NCBI RefSeq assembly: GCF_001649575.2
Contig: NC_051451.1
Span: 24,784,325 to 24,848,324, forward strand
Reading direction: 5' to 3'
DNA from: Kryptolebias marmoratus
Lineage: Eukaryota; Chordata; Actinopteri; Cyprinodontiformes; Rivulidae
DNA length: 64,000 nucleotides
This document shows positions 20,422 to 32,900 of this stretch, piece after piece (the first letter of the stretch is position 1; each line of letters starts with the position of its first letter). The notes under the pieces are model-generated. The model saw only the letters and a program-made list of their open reading frames with translations. It was not told where the DNA came from and did not search any database. The position numbers and the translations under genes were made by a program.

Positions 20422-20998
20422 GTTTTTGAATGTACGCGCCTGCACTTGGCCGCACTGCATCATGGGGAATCCGCGAAATGCTGCGTTCAGGCTACACTGG
20501 AAAAAGTTCGAAAAGTAGCATTTTCACTTAAAACGGATGTCGTGGTCTTAAAATAACTCAACAAACGATGCGTTCATTCGCATTTTTATAACTAGGCATT
20601 ATATTGGTTTAGCATACATGACATATTGGTTAATGTTTAATGTTATTTGACTACTTATTATTGTTTAATTAATTTCTCGCTTTGTAGGTGAATTTGCGAC
20701 ATTTTAATCGTAAAACGGCATTTCGTAAAAATCATATTTTCAATGTGTTCATTTATTAGTATCAACCACTGCAAACTTAACTTTTATCTAAATTCATGAA
20801 GTTTTTTTTTCCCATTTTTTTAGAAGGCGGACCCTGAAGTAAACAGAAATATAACACACTGGCACCTCCTAGTGGCTTGTTTGCGCACTGCATCGACAAA
20901 TTGACGACAAGCCCAGGTGTGATAATTAGACGCTGTTAATTAAAAGTCCAAAACGTGGCGGTGGTTCTGGTTTATCCGACTGCCTCGTTTAACGAACA
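20422..20998. promoter_or_regulatory. Bidirectional promoter mad2l1bp / kinesin
   Basis: 577 bp separate the divergent start codons. No TATA box is seen at either end. CpG words cluster close to the mad2l1bp start (ACGCGCCTGCAC, CCGCGAAATGCTGCG) and again near the kinesin start. The short spacing suggests a shared promoter. The middle is AT-rich with no recognised repeat. Confidence 0.55.
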
Positions 20999-23900
20999 AT
21001 GTCTTCAGTTCGAGTAGCGGTTCGAGTCCGTCCCATGAGCAAAAGGTTGGTCCAGTTAAATGGCAGTTTTTTTTTCATTTTGTCGAAACTTTCAAAATTA
21101 ACTTCTTTACGTTTCGCAGGGAGAAACAGTTGTCTTCCAAGATGATTGTTCACATGAAGGGGAACACGACGTCTGTTCATAAGGTAGGCTATACTGAGAC
21201 AGAATGAGCTGTGCTGGAATAAAAATAATAAATTGGTTTATTTTAAATTCCAGCCTTCATCTGTACGTGGAGACAAGCTGAAGGACAGAGGGAAAATCTT
21301 CACATATGATTTCTCATATGACTCAACTGACAGGGAAAGCTCAACATTTGCATCCCAGGAGAAGGTAAAGCTGTTTTCCCACCTGTATTTAAATCTGTAG
21401 CTTGTTTTGAGCTGTACAAGTGCAGAACAATGATTATAAACTTTAAACCTACCTTTTTTTCATTTGCTTCAGATCTTCCAGGACCTGGGGACTGATGTTC
21501 TGAATGCTGCGTTTGAGGGTTTCAATTCCTGCGTGTTTGCTTATGGCCAAACAGGTTCTGGAAAATCTTACACCATGATGGGCTATAAAGTAAGATTATT
21601 CTGGCTTTTTTTTCCCCCAAGTTAATTTTGGCTTATTTGTTTAGCTCCAATGCACAAGAAAAGTCATCTCAGGGCACCATACAAAAGAAAAAACAAACAG
21701 CAATGAATGTGTGTACAAATATGGAGAGTAGAGACAGTAAAGACAGCAGCGGAGTGCAGAAATGTGGTTAATTTATTCTACAGCAGCAGAACTAAGGGCT
21801 ATCTGAGAAACCCAAGCTGTACTTAACTCTAGGATTTATCAAAAAGGAAAGTCTTGCGCCTCATCTTGAAAGTAGACTGGGTGTCAGTTTCACAGAGAGG
21901 AGCCTGAGAACTGAAAGCTCTGCCTCCCATTTTAAAACTCTAGGAACCAAAAGTAAACCTGCACACTGATAGTGAAGTGCTCTGTCAGGAAAATGTGGAA
22001 TAAGATCTTAAATGTAAAGAGGAGCTTGGTTGTCGAGGGCTTTATATGCTAGAAGTAAGATTTTAAATTATATTCTTGATTTTTATTTATTTATTTATTT
22101 CCTGGGAAATGATGGAGCAAAGCTAAAACTGAAGAAATATTATCTCCTAACTTTGATCAGAGCTCTGGCAGCAGCATTTTGGATTAACTGAAGATTTTAT
22201 TTTTTTTTAGCTTTTTAAACCTCCTGATAAAAAAAAATTACAGTAGTCCAGCCTAGAAGTGATAAATGCATGGAGCAGTTTTTTTCTGCATGATGTGTTT
22301 TTAATTTTAGTGATACTGCGTAGGTGGGTTAAAAGATCAAAAATCCCACCAAGGTTCCTTACATTAGTGCTGGAGGCATTGCTAAGCTTCTTCTCCTGTC
22401 TTAAAACCCAGGATTGATGATGCCATTTGTATTTTTCTGCTATTTAGAGGTTTTGCCACCAAAAAGACATTAGAAAATGTGTGCTGGACGTTCAAAAACC
22501 TGTTACAACTGATGTCTGCAAGCGCTGTCGTCTTGCCAGTTTGGAAACCAGCTGACTGCAGCCTCATTAGACGGGCCCGTCTCTCCCCACTAATCAGAAA
22601 ATTTGATGAGTGCAGCTACCCGGTTTAATCTGCACCCTCTGTCCCACCTGCAATGAAAACTTCACATTACGAGTGAGGTTTCTGCTTGTGCAAGGTCATC
22701 AGCGGAGTTGCTGTCAACATCAGAGATAATTATATATGGCTCTTAATGCTTACTATCTGTTACTTCGTAATTAAAAACAAGAGGGCATACAGCTCAGACT
22801 GGGATTGCTTTTATGCTTCAGTAACTCCATATCAGATGAGCCGATGTTTGTGTTGTTCAGCAGTCTCTGCGTGTGCCGAGTTGTGCTTACGGCGTGCTGC
22901 AGACACCCGGATTAAGGAAATATAATGGGATCTAAATGTAATTGTCATTTGAATGCACACTTCATTATTTTTAAGGGTTCCAAAGATAATGCTGTATTTA
23001 ATTCTTAATTTTAGATGGATAAAGGTTTAATCCCACAGATCTGTGAGGGCTTGTTCTCGGAGATATCTAACAGATGTAAAAGTGGGATCGTGTCATTCCG
23101 CACAGAGGTCAGGTAAGACGGCGTTACAGCTCCACCACCATCTGTTTTCAATGAAAGCTCCTGTTTTATCTCCTGCTGCCAAAAAGCGAAGGTGGCCTTT
23201 AGTTTTTTTTCCAGTGTTTTGCTAACACTGGAAAAGCAAAGAAATCTCAAGAACCACTGGGTGGATTTCAATGAAACTTTCAGGAAATGGTTAATTGTAG
23301 AGGTACAAATAGGAGCCACAGCAAATCCACGTTGGCTAACACAAAAATGTCTTTTTTTACAGATATTGAGCTAAAATTTGATGTGGCAGTAGCTGAAACT
23401 GATCCTCAATACATGCTCTGCTACACTAAAAGATTGCACAAGATTTGTTTCTTTAAAATCTTACAATTAGCTATTTGCAGTTAATTTTCTGTTAGCAAAA
23501 ATATTCAGTGGACTGATTTTAATGAAACCTCAAGGAAACAATCAGTGGCTGTATGTCAACAACTTATTAACCCAGATCTAACTGGCCTCCACTGACTAAG
23601 CCACTACATAACATTTTTGCACAATTTCTGTAAAACTGATCAGATTATAGTTAGTTTTGATGTGGTAGCAGCCAAATAATTTACAACACATACATGTATG
23701 TACATGTGACAACTTATGCTGCATAATGTTTTATAAGGTTAGACAAAAACGACTAAAACTCGGTCGTTTCTCAACATAATTTCTTAGTTTAAATCTCTCA
23801 CATGAAAGGCAGCGGGTGATAGGCATTCCTTCAAGGCTTGCTAGGCCTCTAATTCCTCATGTCATTTTAACTATAGAGCTCTAATTGGATCATTTAACAA

Positions 23901-26900
23901 CTTGCAAGAGAATCTTCAAATTAAATGACCATTTTTTAAAGTTATTTTAAGTAAAGAAAAAGGATGAAAACCTTCAGAGTAGTGGTGTGTCTGCAAGAGG
24001 CGTTAAATCAATATTTAGTAAAAAATGAATCAAGTTTATTGAGCGATGAAAGACTGGAAAGTAGTTCAGAGTCCGGAGAATAAAATGTGATAAAGATTTA
24101 CTAAGGGGTGTCTGTCGTATAAATAAATGGGAGAAAATGGTACATCTGTCTGTAGCAGCAGACAGATTTTTGACGCTGCTCTTTTGCCAAGTGTCTCTGG
24201 ATGGAAGATCCTGCAGATTCCTGGCAGCTGAAGGCGTTTTGACCGAAACATCACAGGAGAAACGGGTGTTAAATTCAACCTTAACTGGATATTTAAGTTG
24301 TCACCCTGTTCCAACCAGAGCTCACGTCAGCAAAGGGATGATTTGAACCGTTAGTTCAGTCATGGTTTTTAAATTTTCTTAGTGTCTCTGAGTGGCCGTC
24401 TTCTTTCTCTAGACAACATTTAATCAGCTGTAGATGTAAGTCTAATTATTACCGTGAGAATTTCATTAAAAACCATCCAGTGGTTCTTGAGATTTTTCTC
24501 CAACACAACAAATGCACTCAGACATGACTAAATTGTTAGTCAGTTTTTTAATTTGCTATAAAAATTGTGAATTATATTTTTCTAAAATCTTCAAAATTTG
24601 AGAATTGCAGAAATTAATCTTGACGTGTGCATGAAGTTTATTATAGGAAAAGTAATTCCTAATATTCTAAATTCTTATATCTTAATTTGAGGTTTTAAAA
24701 TGAGCAAGAAAAATCAGACTATTAGGATGAAGCACTTGTATCTTTTTAACCACCTGACACTTTCTGGGTTGTTTTCTCCTAGTTTGTATAAAAAAGGAGA
24801 GTTTTACTGATTTAATGGTTCTGTTTTATTAGATTTAATGCAAAAACTCTACAAAACAAAACCTCATTTTAAGTGTTGGTGTTTTATTCAGTTTCTGTAA
24901 ATTCTAGGTTTGTTAATTTTTTACTTTTTATTCTTTTAAGCTCATATTTTAAGCTTAAATGTCAAAGATATTACTGGCCAACAGCTTTAAACATTTACAA
25001 ATAAGAGCACGCCTAACAGACAACAATATTTTTTCTTTAAATAATTACAGGGAAGCTTTAAAATGCCAGCTGTCTTCTAACATTTCCAAAACATGTTGAA
25101 AAAGTTGATTTTAGTAGTTTTTTTGTCATTAAGAAATCACTTTGGATCTCACCACTATTGTAGAAAAGAGCTGACAGATTAAGTTTGTCATCTTATCCAG
25201 TTATTGTCTTTCTGCCCAACTGTTTGACTATTTCCATGGTTATATAATCTGTGACTCAGACTAGTTGCTTTAGTCACTGGTCTGTCGAACCTACTTTGCA
25301 TATAATTGCTGTTTATTCAACGCCAGCAGAACCAGAACAACAAACCTTTTTATAGTTGGGTGCAAAAACTAACTTATTTGGTTTTCTGCCATTCAGAGAC
25401 AAACAATAAAGTCAGTCACGATTTGTCTCTTTGTGTGTCTATATAAAAATGTGACATTTTTTGTCTTCGTAGCTATCTGGAGATCTACAATGAACGTGTT
25501 CAGGACCTTCTGAAGAAGAAGTCGCCGTGCGCAGAAGGTGCAGGCTTGAAAGTGAGGGAGCATCCCACTGATGGTCCCTATGTCGAAAGTAATATTATTA
25601 TTTTTAATCCTCGTGACCATTTGAAGAGTTGTTTAAAAAAGCAGAAAGTCTCATACAGGAAACTACGACTTGTCCGTAGATCTGTCGAAGCACGTGGTGC
25701 ACGGCCACGGCGACATCGAGGGCTTGATCAGCCTCGGAAACGCCAACCGTGCCATAGCGAGCACGGGCATGAACGACTTCAGCAGCCGCTCGCACGCCAT
25801 CTTCACCGTCATGCTCACCCAGGTGAGCGGCTGTCTTTAAACACTTTGATTGCTCTTATGTCAGATATTTGCACTTTTAAACTTGATTTAATTATCTTAA
25901 ACAAATAAATCAATGCATATCTCCTTTGTAGCGTTTTAAACTAGGATCATTTCATGCTGAGAAATGATAGTAGTTGTAGCCGTTTTGTTCAAACATTACG
26001 TTGAGCATGATCTTGTATATTTTGTTGAATGCATGTGCTGAGGATGACTCTCAGCTACTACCACACCAAATTTTAGGTCAGGGGTGGCCAATCCTGGTCC
26101 TCGAGGGCCACCATCCTGCATGTTTTACTTGTTTCTCTGCTCCAACACACCTGATTTGAATCAATGGGTGATTAACAGGCTTCTGCAGAACATGAAGAGG
26201 TGATTTAACCTCTGAATCAGGTGTGTTGGAGCAGAGAAACAAGGAAAACATGCAGGATGGTGGCCCACAAGGATTCCCCACCCTTGTTTTAGGTCAATAT
26301 CTGTGAAACTGACAGACTTGCAGCAGTTTTTGTGTCGATTTGCTGTGCCGTCCATCTTGAATTGGGTTGACTCCACTGAGTTTCAATAAAATCTGTCCAG
26401 TGTTTCATGAGATATTTTGCCAACACAGGCAGAAACATTACTGCTGCTTTGCTTTCAACGACGGGTGATAATTATCCCCTATTCTCCAGTTAATGCAGAA
26501 GTTTTTATAGCATTTACAGTTCGTACAGATTTAGCCTGTTCCTCTTGATCTTAACTGGGTTTCTCTGCAGTGTATGAAATACCCCCCCCCCCCTCCTCTC
26601 ATTACCACAGGCATGGTTTGATGCGGAGTTGCCACGGGAGAGACTGAGTAAGATCCACCTGGTAGACTTGGCAGGCAGTGAGCGAGCCGATGCCACATGC
26701 ACCACAGGCACCCGGCTGAAGGAAGGTGCCAACATCAACAAATCCCTGGTCACCTTGGGGAGTGTGATCTCAGCTCTCGGTAAAAGCAGTCACGCAGCAC
26801 GCCTGACACGCTGACAGATCGCCAGCTAGGACAGAATGAGTCTGTTTGTTAATAGAGGATTCTTTAAAGACTGCATTACATGTAGGGTTAGTGAGCTTTT

Positions 26901-29900
26901 TATTTAATGTGGATTTATTATTTAAGACTAAAATAAAATCCTGATATTACTGAATGGAATAAATATTGATCGCTGCCTTTCGAGATGGTTTCAAGATGAA
27001 AATGAAAAAATATGGAGTTTTATTCTTTTTGGTCAAATCTTTAAGTGTCCTTCCCAAACTTAACCAAATCTCAGCCATCACCAGATTCAATTTCAGTTTG
27101 TCTGTAAAATTAACTTAGTCATCCATTTGTTTTGATGGCTGTGGCGGCCATCTTGAATTGGATTTGTTCCGAAAGTTGATCAGTTGTGGATGTTCATCCA
27201 GTGATTATTTCTTGGAAGTTTCATCAAAATCTGTCGAGTGGCTCATGAGATATTTTGCTAACAGGCAGGCAAACACACACTGAGGCAATTGCATTATAAT
27301 CTGCCTTTAAGCAGTGTGTGATTAAAGTGGCTAGCATCTTTTTTTTAAAAATTCCTATTTATCTTCATTTGAGGGGAAAAAAGAATGAATGTTGTTGATA
27401 TTGAAGCCTTATAAAGATTTAAAGACCCCTTTCTTCCAAAAATGAATCCAGAGCTTAAAAAATTAATGTTTTCATGTTTGTGCTGCTCTCCTCAGTCACT
27501 ATAAACATTTCTTTCTCTTCCTCTTTCCTTTCTTCGCTGCGACCCATCAGCTGACCTTAACGGGGGCGAACAGTCGACAAAAAAGATGTTTATTCCTTAC
27601 AGAGACTCTGTGCTGACTTGGCTGCTAAAAGACAGCCTGGGTGGAAACTCCATCACTACCATGATTGCAAGTAGGATGTTTTAAGCTGCCTTCAAAAACT
27701 TTTTGATCCTTTTTAGCTATTCTGTAAAATAAAATGTGGATAACTTTAATTTTCTCACCTTATGCATTGTGATTTGACATGGCAGCCATTTCCCCTGCTG
27801 GCACAAACTACATGGAGACCCTGAACACGCTGCGCTACGCAACCCGCGCTAAAAACATCATGAACACGCCCAGAGTGAACGAAGATGGCAGCGTGAAGAT
27901 GATCAGAGAGCTGCAGGCTGAAGTTACCAGGCTCCAAACGCTGCTGGCAGAAGCCACTCAGGTGCCGAAGCACGCCGAAAACGCCATCAGGGGGTGTCGC
28001 AGTTTCTCATTTTAGATATTAAACCGGTTTGTTCTTCTTTCACCAGGTGGAATCAGTCACTGAACAGTGGAACAGTAAATGGGATCAGACCCAGAATATT
28101 CTGCAGGTACAGAACTGGTTTACTTCTGCATTTTAACACTTGAACAGTAAATATCCTGGTGCCAGCTGTTTGATTCTTGAACTGATAAGAAAACACAGAA
28201 GAATAAAAAAGTAACATGCTTGATAAACACTTATAAGCACAACAGTTTGCTTATTTTTATTTGCTTTGTCACACGTGTTGGTGTTAAAGGTTCCTACTCA
28301 CTTATTTGGTTTGGATATTAAAAAGCGTGGGGAAAAAAATAATGTAATTTCCTTTATCCTTAAACAACACTGCTGCTCAGATTTATTATATATAAAATAT
28401 AAGCATAAATAACTGTACAAACGTTTAAAACCAGCCTTAATTTTGTCATAATTTGCTTCTAAAATGTGGCTTTTTGGAAGGAAATTATAAAAGAAAAAAT
28501 TGACTGATTTAAAATATTTGCACAGTTCTGGTCATTTTTATTTTTATTTCTTCTGCAAGATATCTTATGAATCTCACTAAACCTAAATATGTACAGTATG
28601 AATGTAAAATATTTACCATATATTGCATTCTCTGTAAAGCTAGTGAGCTAAAAGTTACTTTGACCTTCAAGCATTTGCTGCGTTATTTTATTCTAAATGA
28701 AATTATTTAGATCATAATGGTCATAGCTAAAAACAAAAACAAGACAGTTTTTCCTTCATCTTAAGGGTCATTTCCTAATAATCAACAGTTCATGTAGACT
28801 AAATGTTTGTACAAAATCGGTTCATAAATATGGAAATTTGAGTCTGGAATTTTAAAACGGAAACTGTGAAGAAACCCAGAATATATAATTACTGAGAGGA
28901 TTGATGAAAACATTAACTTTTTAAAGCATTTACATGTAAAACTGAGCGTTACAGATTCAGGGCTGCTTTGCAGTGAACAGATCCTGCCAGCAGGGGTCAC
29001 TATAAGCCTTGTGAACATCCACATCATTGAGGGGTCAAATTTGCAGTTAAATTTGATTTTCTAACTGTTTGGATTTAAGTGGCGTTCAGAAGCAAAGTTG
29101 TCTCAGTAATAGCAACGATGCGAGGTGGTGTTTGGAGAGTGAGATAGGAGGAAATGTAAACAATCAGTATGTCTTCTCTGAAGTGGGAGCAGAGTGGCAT
29201 CATCCTAGAAACACCCCCCAGGTTCAACAACACAATGCCGTTGTTACCAGCCTCGAATTTACACGGAGTGTTTTTCTTCACTTGAGTTGTTGCCCAACCT
29301 CCAAAATAACACCAAATGTCATTTTTTGGAACTGGCTGCACTCAGCGAAGTAGCCTGTTGCATTATGCATCAATCTGTGAAGTGTGCCAGTCAGAGGAAA
29401 GCATGGAGGGGCCGCTCCGCCCTGCAAGCTGCTAATAAATTCTTTAGCACTTGTTAAATCATTGTGAAAGTCTTGCAAAGTTAAGTTGGATACGTCTAAT
29501 GGCTTGATGCTTTCATTTCCAACATTTAAGTCGTTTGTGGTTCTGTAACAGTCTGCTTGTTTTTAAGATTTTAGAATAAAACGTCTTCAAATAAAGTACA
29601 TGCCTGTGTTCTGGATGATGAGCAGGTGACTTTTTGTGGCTTGAAAAGCCTGAATTTGTGAGCCCATTTGGAGCTCATTAGCTGCTGTCACTGCTCCTAA
29701 TTAGGAGATCTTGATTACTGACATATGGCGCTTTGGTCGCTGAATGTCCAGCATATTAATTAAAGTTATGGCTGTGTAAATCTGTTTGCATGTTCTCGCT
29801 CCGAGGCAACATTGTCCATCTCTGCTTGCAGAACTGAAAGATACAGATCCATTATCGCCCACAGACAAGGGCGAGAGGTGATACAGTTTTTACCCATGGG

Positions 29901-32900
29901 TGTGTTCATTTGTCTGTACAGTTAGCAAAAAAAATGAATCATTGGATGGATCTTAATGAAACTCAATGAATCCCATTCAAGCTGGCCGCCACAGCTAATA
30001 AACATGAGCCAACACAAAAATAGCTATATTTCATCTAACTTTCTAGATATTGAGCTAAGATTTTGTGTGGTAGTTGCTGAGCGAAGTCCCAAACACATAC
30101 TTTGAGCACTATAAATTGCATAAAATTTCTGATTCAAATTTTGGCATTAACTTTGTCAATTCTGTTAGCAAAATGTCCTGAACCACTGGACAGAATTTAG
30201 CAAAATGCTCAAATCACTAAATGTATATCTGCAAATTAACATTTGTAGTCAACCCAATTCAAGATGGCCACCCCTACTAATTGACCTTAGCAGACAGACA
30301 AATGGCCACAACTCAGATAATTTGCATATATTGAGCTAGAATTTGATTTGGTAGTAGCTGAGATTCATCTCATATTACATTTGATCATGCATATTAGTTT
30401 AAAAATTGGACAAAAAGGGTGGTGGGCTTTATTCATTCCTTAAGGAATGCCAGGCCTTTAATTTTAGTTGCGCTGCTCCACGTGGGTCTCTGTTATAATG
30501 CATGATGCGATGTGACACCCAGGTAAAAATGTCACTGTCTGGTGACCGGTAGCCCCACCGATGTTGCTGAAGCTCTAAGTGTTTGATGAATGACTTTATA
30601 GATTTGACATTTGTCTTCATGTGCATTGGCATTCTGCCTGTTAGGAGGAGAAAAAAAAAAAAGCAGGATTCCTGCATGGAATGCTGTATAGATATCTACA
30701 GAAAAGCACACAGTGCATCCGTTTAGTCTTTTAGAATATCCGCACACGTTCTTGACACACAAAATTATCAAAATGGAACTCAAGTTGTCTTTTCAGCAGA
30801 TCTTTGGCGTGTTTGTTTTGATCCAGCCTCCATGTTTCAGTGCAAGGGAGTTATGCTCTTTCTGTTGTACATGGGTTCTTTTTTTTTTTTCTTTTTTTGA
30901 GTTAAGCTTAGTCTCTAAGAGTCGGTCTCAATGAAAATTTCCGCCTGAGCCTTAAGGAAACGAGTTGACCGAGACTGGTGTAAACTGAATTTTGGATTCC
31001 GTATTCAAAGCAGATTTGGAATGCAAAGTTATTCAGTGTCAGCTTCCCAGATTGGTTACAGGGCATGTGGCAAAGAGAAAGTAATTAATATGAGAGAGAT
31101 TCCAGAGCAGCCTCTCTCCAGTCGGAGGCAGTAACAGATTGAGAGAACAAAAAAGACAGGAAGAGGGAAAACTATAATCATGTTCTACTGCAGGGTTATA
31201 TATGGCTGTATTATACACATGAACAAGCTTACAGATTTGAGAAGTTTTTATTTCTCTTTTTTTTGTGTGTGTTCTGATCTCGCAGCCTTGCTTTCAGGTC
31301 CTCTTGTAATGTTTTATGGTGGGAGGAACCTCCATTTCAGTGAGTTAAATGAAGCACAAGCTTTCTTTGATCCCGGTACTCTTTGCATTTCTCAAACATG
31401 CTGCAATCAGCACAACTTAAACTGTGATTGCTCTGAGCTTTGCTCTGCTTCTTGTCAATCTGACTCATAATGTCAGCGCTTTTACATCATAGTCTTTATA
31501 GCGTTTCATAACCTTCGCATCATCTGTGTTCTTATCAGAAACAGCCTTTCTTCACATGTGAGTTTAGCCTGACCCGAAATTAGATTGCCTTTCAGAATTT
31601 GATCAAAGAAAATTGGTTATTTGGTTACCTTTGGAAAAACAGGTTTAATTTTTGCTCTTTCTGGGACCTAAAAATGAGTTCAGTTGATTTATCGCCTGCT
31701 GCCAAAAGCACAAGGAGAGTAATGGTTTCTGTGTCTAGATTTAGCAAAAATATTTTACGAACCACTGGATGGATTTTAATGAAACTCAAAGTAATCAATG
31801 GGTGCACATCTACAACTGATTACCTTTTGGAGTCAACAGGATTCAAGATGGCTGCCAAAATGGCCGTAACTCAGTCAAATTTACAGATATTGAGCTACAT
31901 TTTGGTGTGATGGCAGCTGAGACTGATCCCCAACTTATACTGGGAGTGCTGATAGTGCAAGATCTGTTTAAAACTTTTATACTGACCAATAGCTTCAACT
32001 GTCTGTTAGCGAAATAGCTCATGAACCACTTGACAGATTTAAGTGAAACGCTCAGAAAATAATCTTTGGGTGCATGTCTTCAACTGATTTTACGTTTGGA
32101 CTCAATTCAAGATGGCTGCCACAGCCAACTGCTCTTAACACAAAAGTGGCTACAATTTTCAGAAATATTGAGCTAAAAATGAGTACTAACGCATTTTGCG
32201 AAATCTCACATGAGATTGTGCATGATGTCATTTTTGATGTTTGACCAAAACTGCTATAATTCAATCTCTTAATGCTTGAAACTCGCACATGAAAGGTAGC
32301 AGGCAATATGCATTTGTTCAAGAAATGCTAGGCCTTTATTATTCAGGCTTATTAACTGAATCTATGACCCCAAATACAAGAATCACTGCAGACGTTTCAG
32401 ACAGAACTGGGCGTGTGTGTGAAATGACTATTATTAGCTGACAGCAGAAGTCAGACACGGAGCAGAACATTTTTAGCTGATAAGAAGCCTGGAAATGTTT
32501 TTATCAAGTCAAGTCTCCCATTTTGAATTTATTATTTTAGTACAAGTTGCGTAACATGGTGGATCTGAAACTAATTTCACTGCAGTTTATTTTACCATCA
32601 GACCAACAAGTTTCTGTTTAAGATTCTGCTCTTGTGTGCAACATACTAATGACAAAGAGAATGAAAAAGGAATGGCTGTTAACAAGGTGACAGTTCTTTA
32701 ACATTGGTGTATAATCAATCACTGCAGGCAAAAGGCTTTGCAATTACGTGATCAGCTTTTAAAACGACAAACGACTTCCCCTTTTTATGTGGAAGTCGTT
32801 TGCACTTTTATAAAGACCAGCAATCTGGGATATAAATACAACTCTTTTAAGAAAATTAACCTTTTAATGTGACACAGCAATTTAAACAAAGGTTTTCCCA

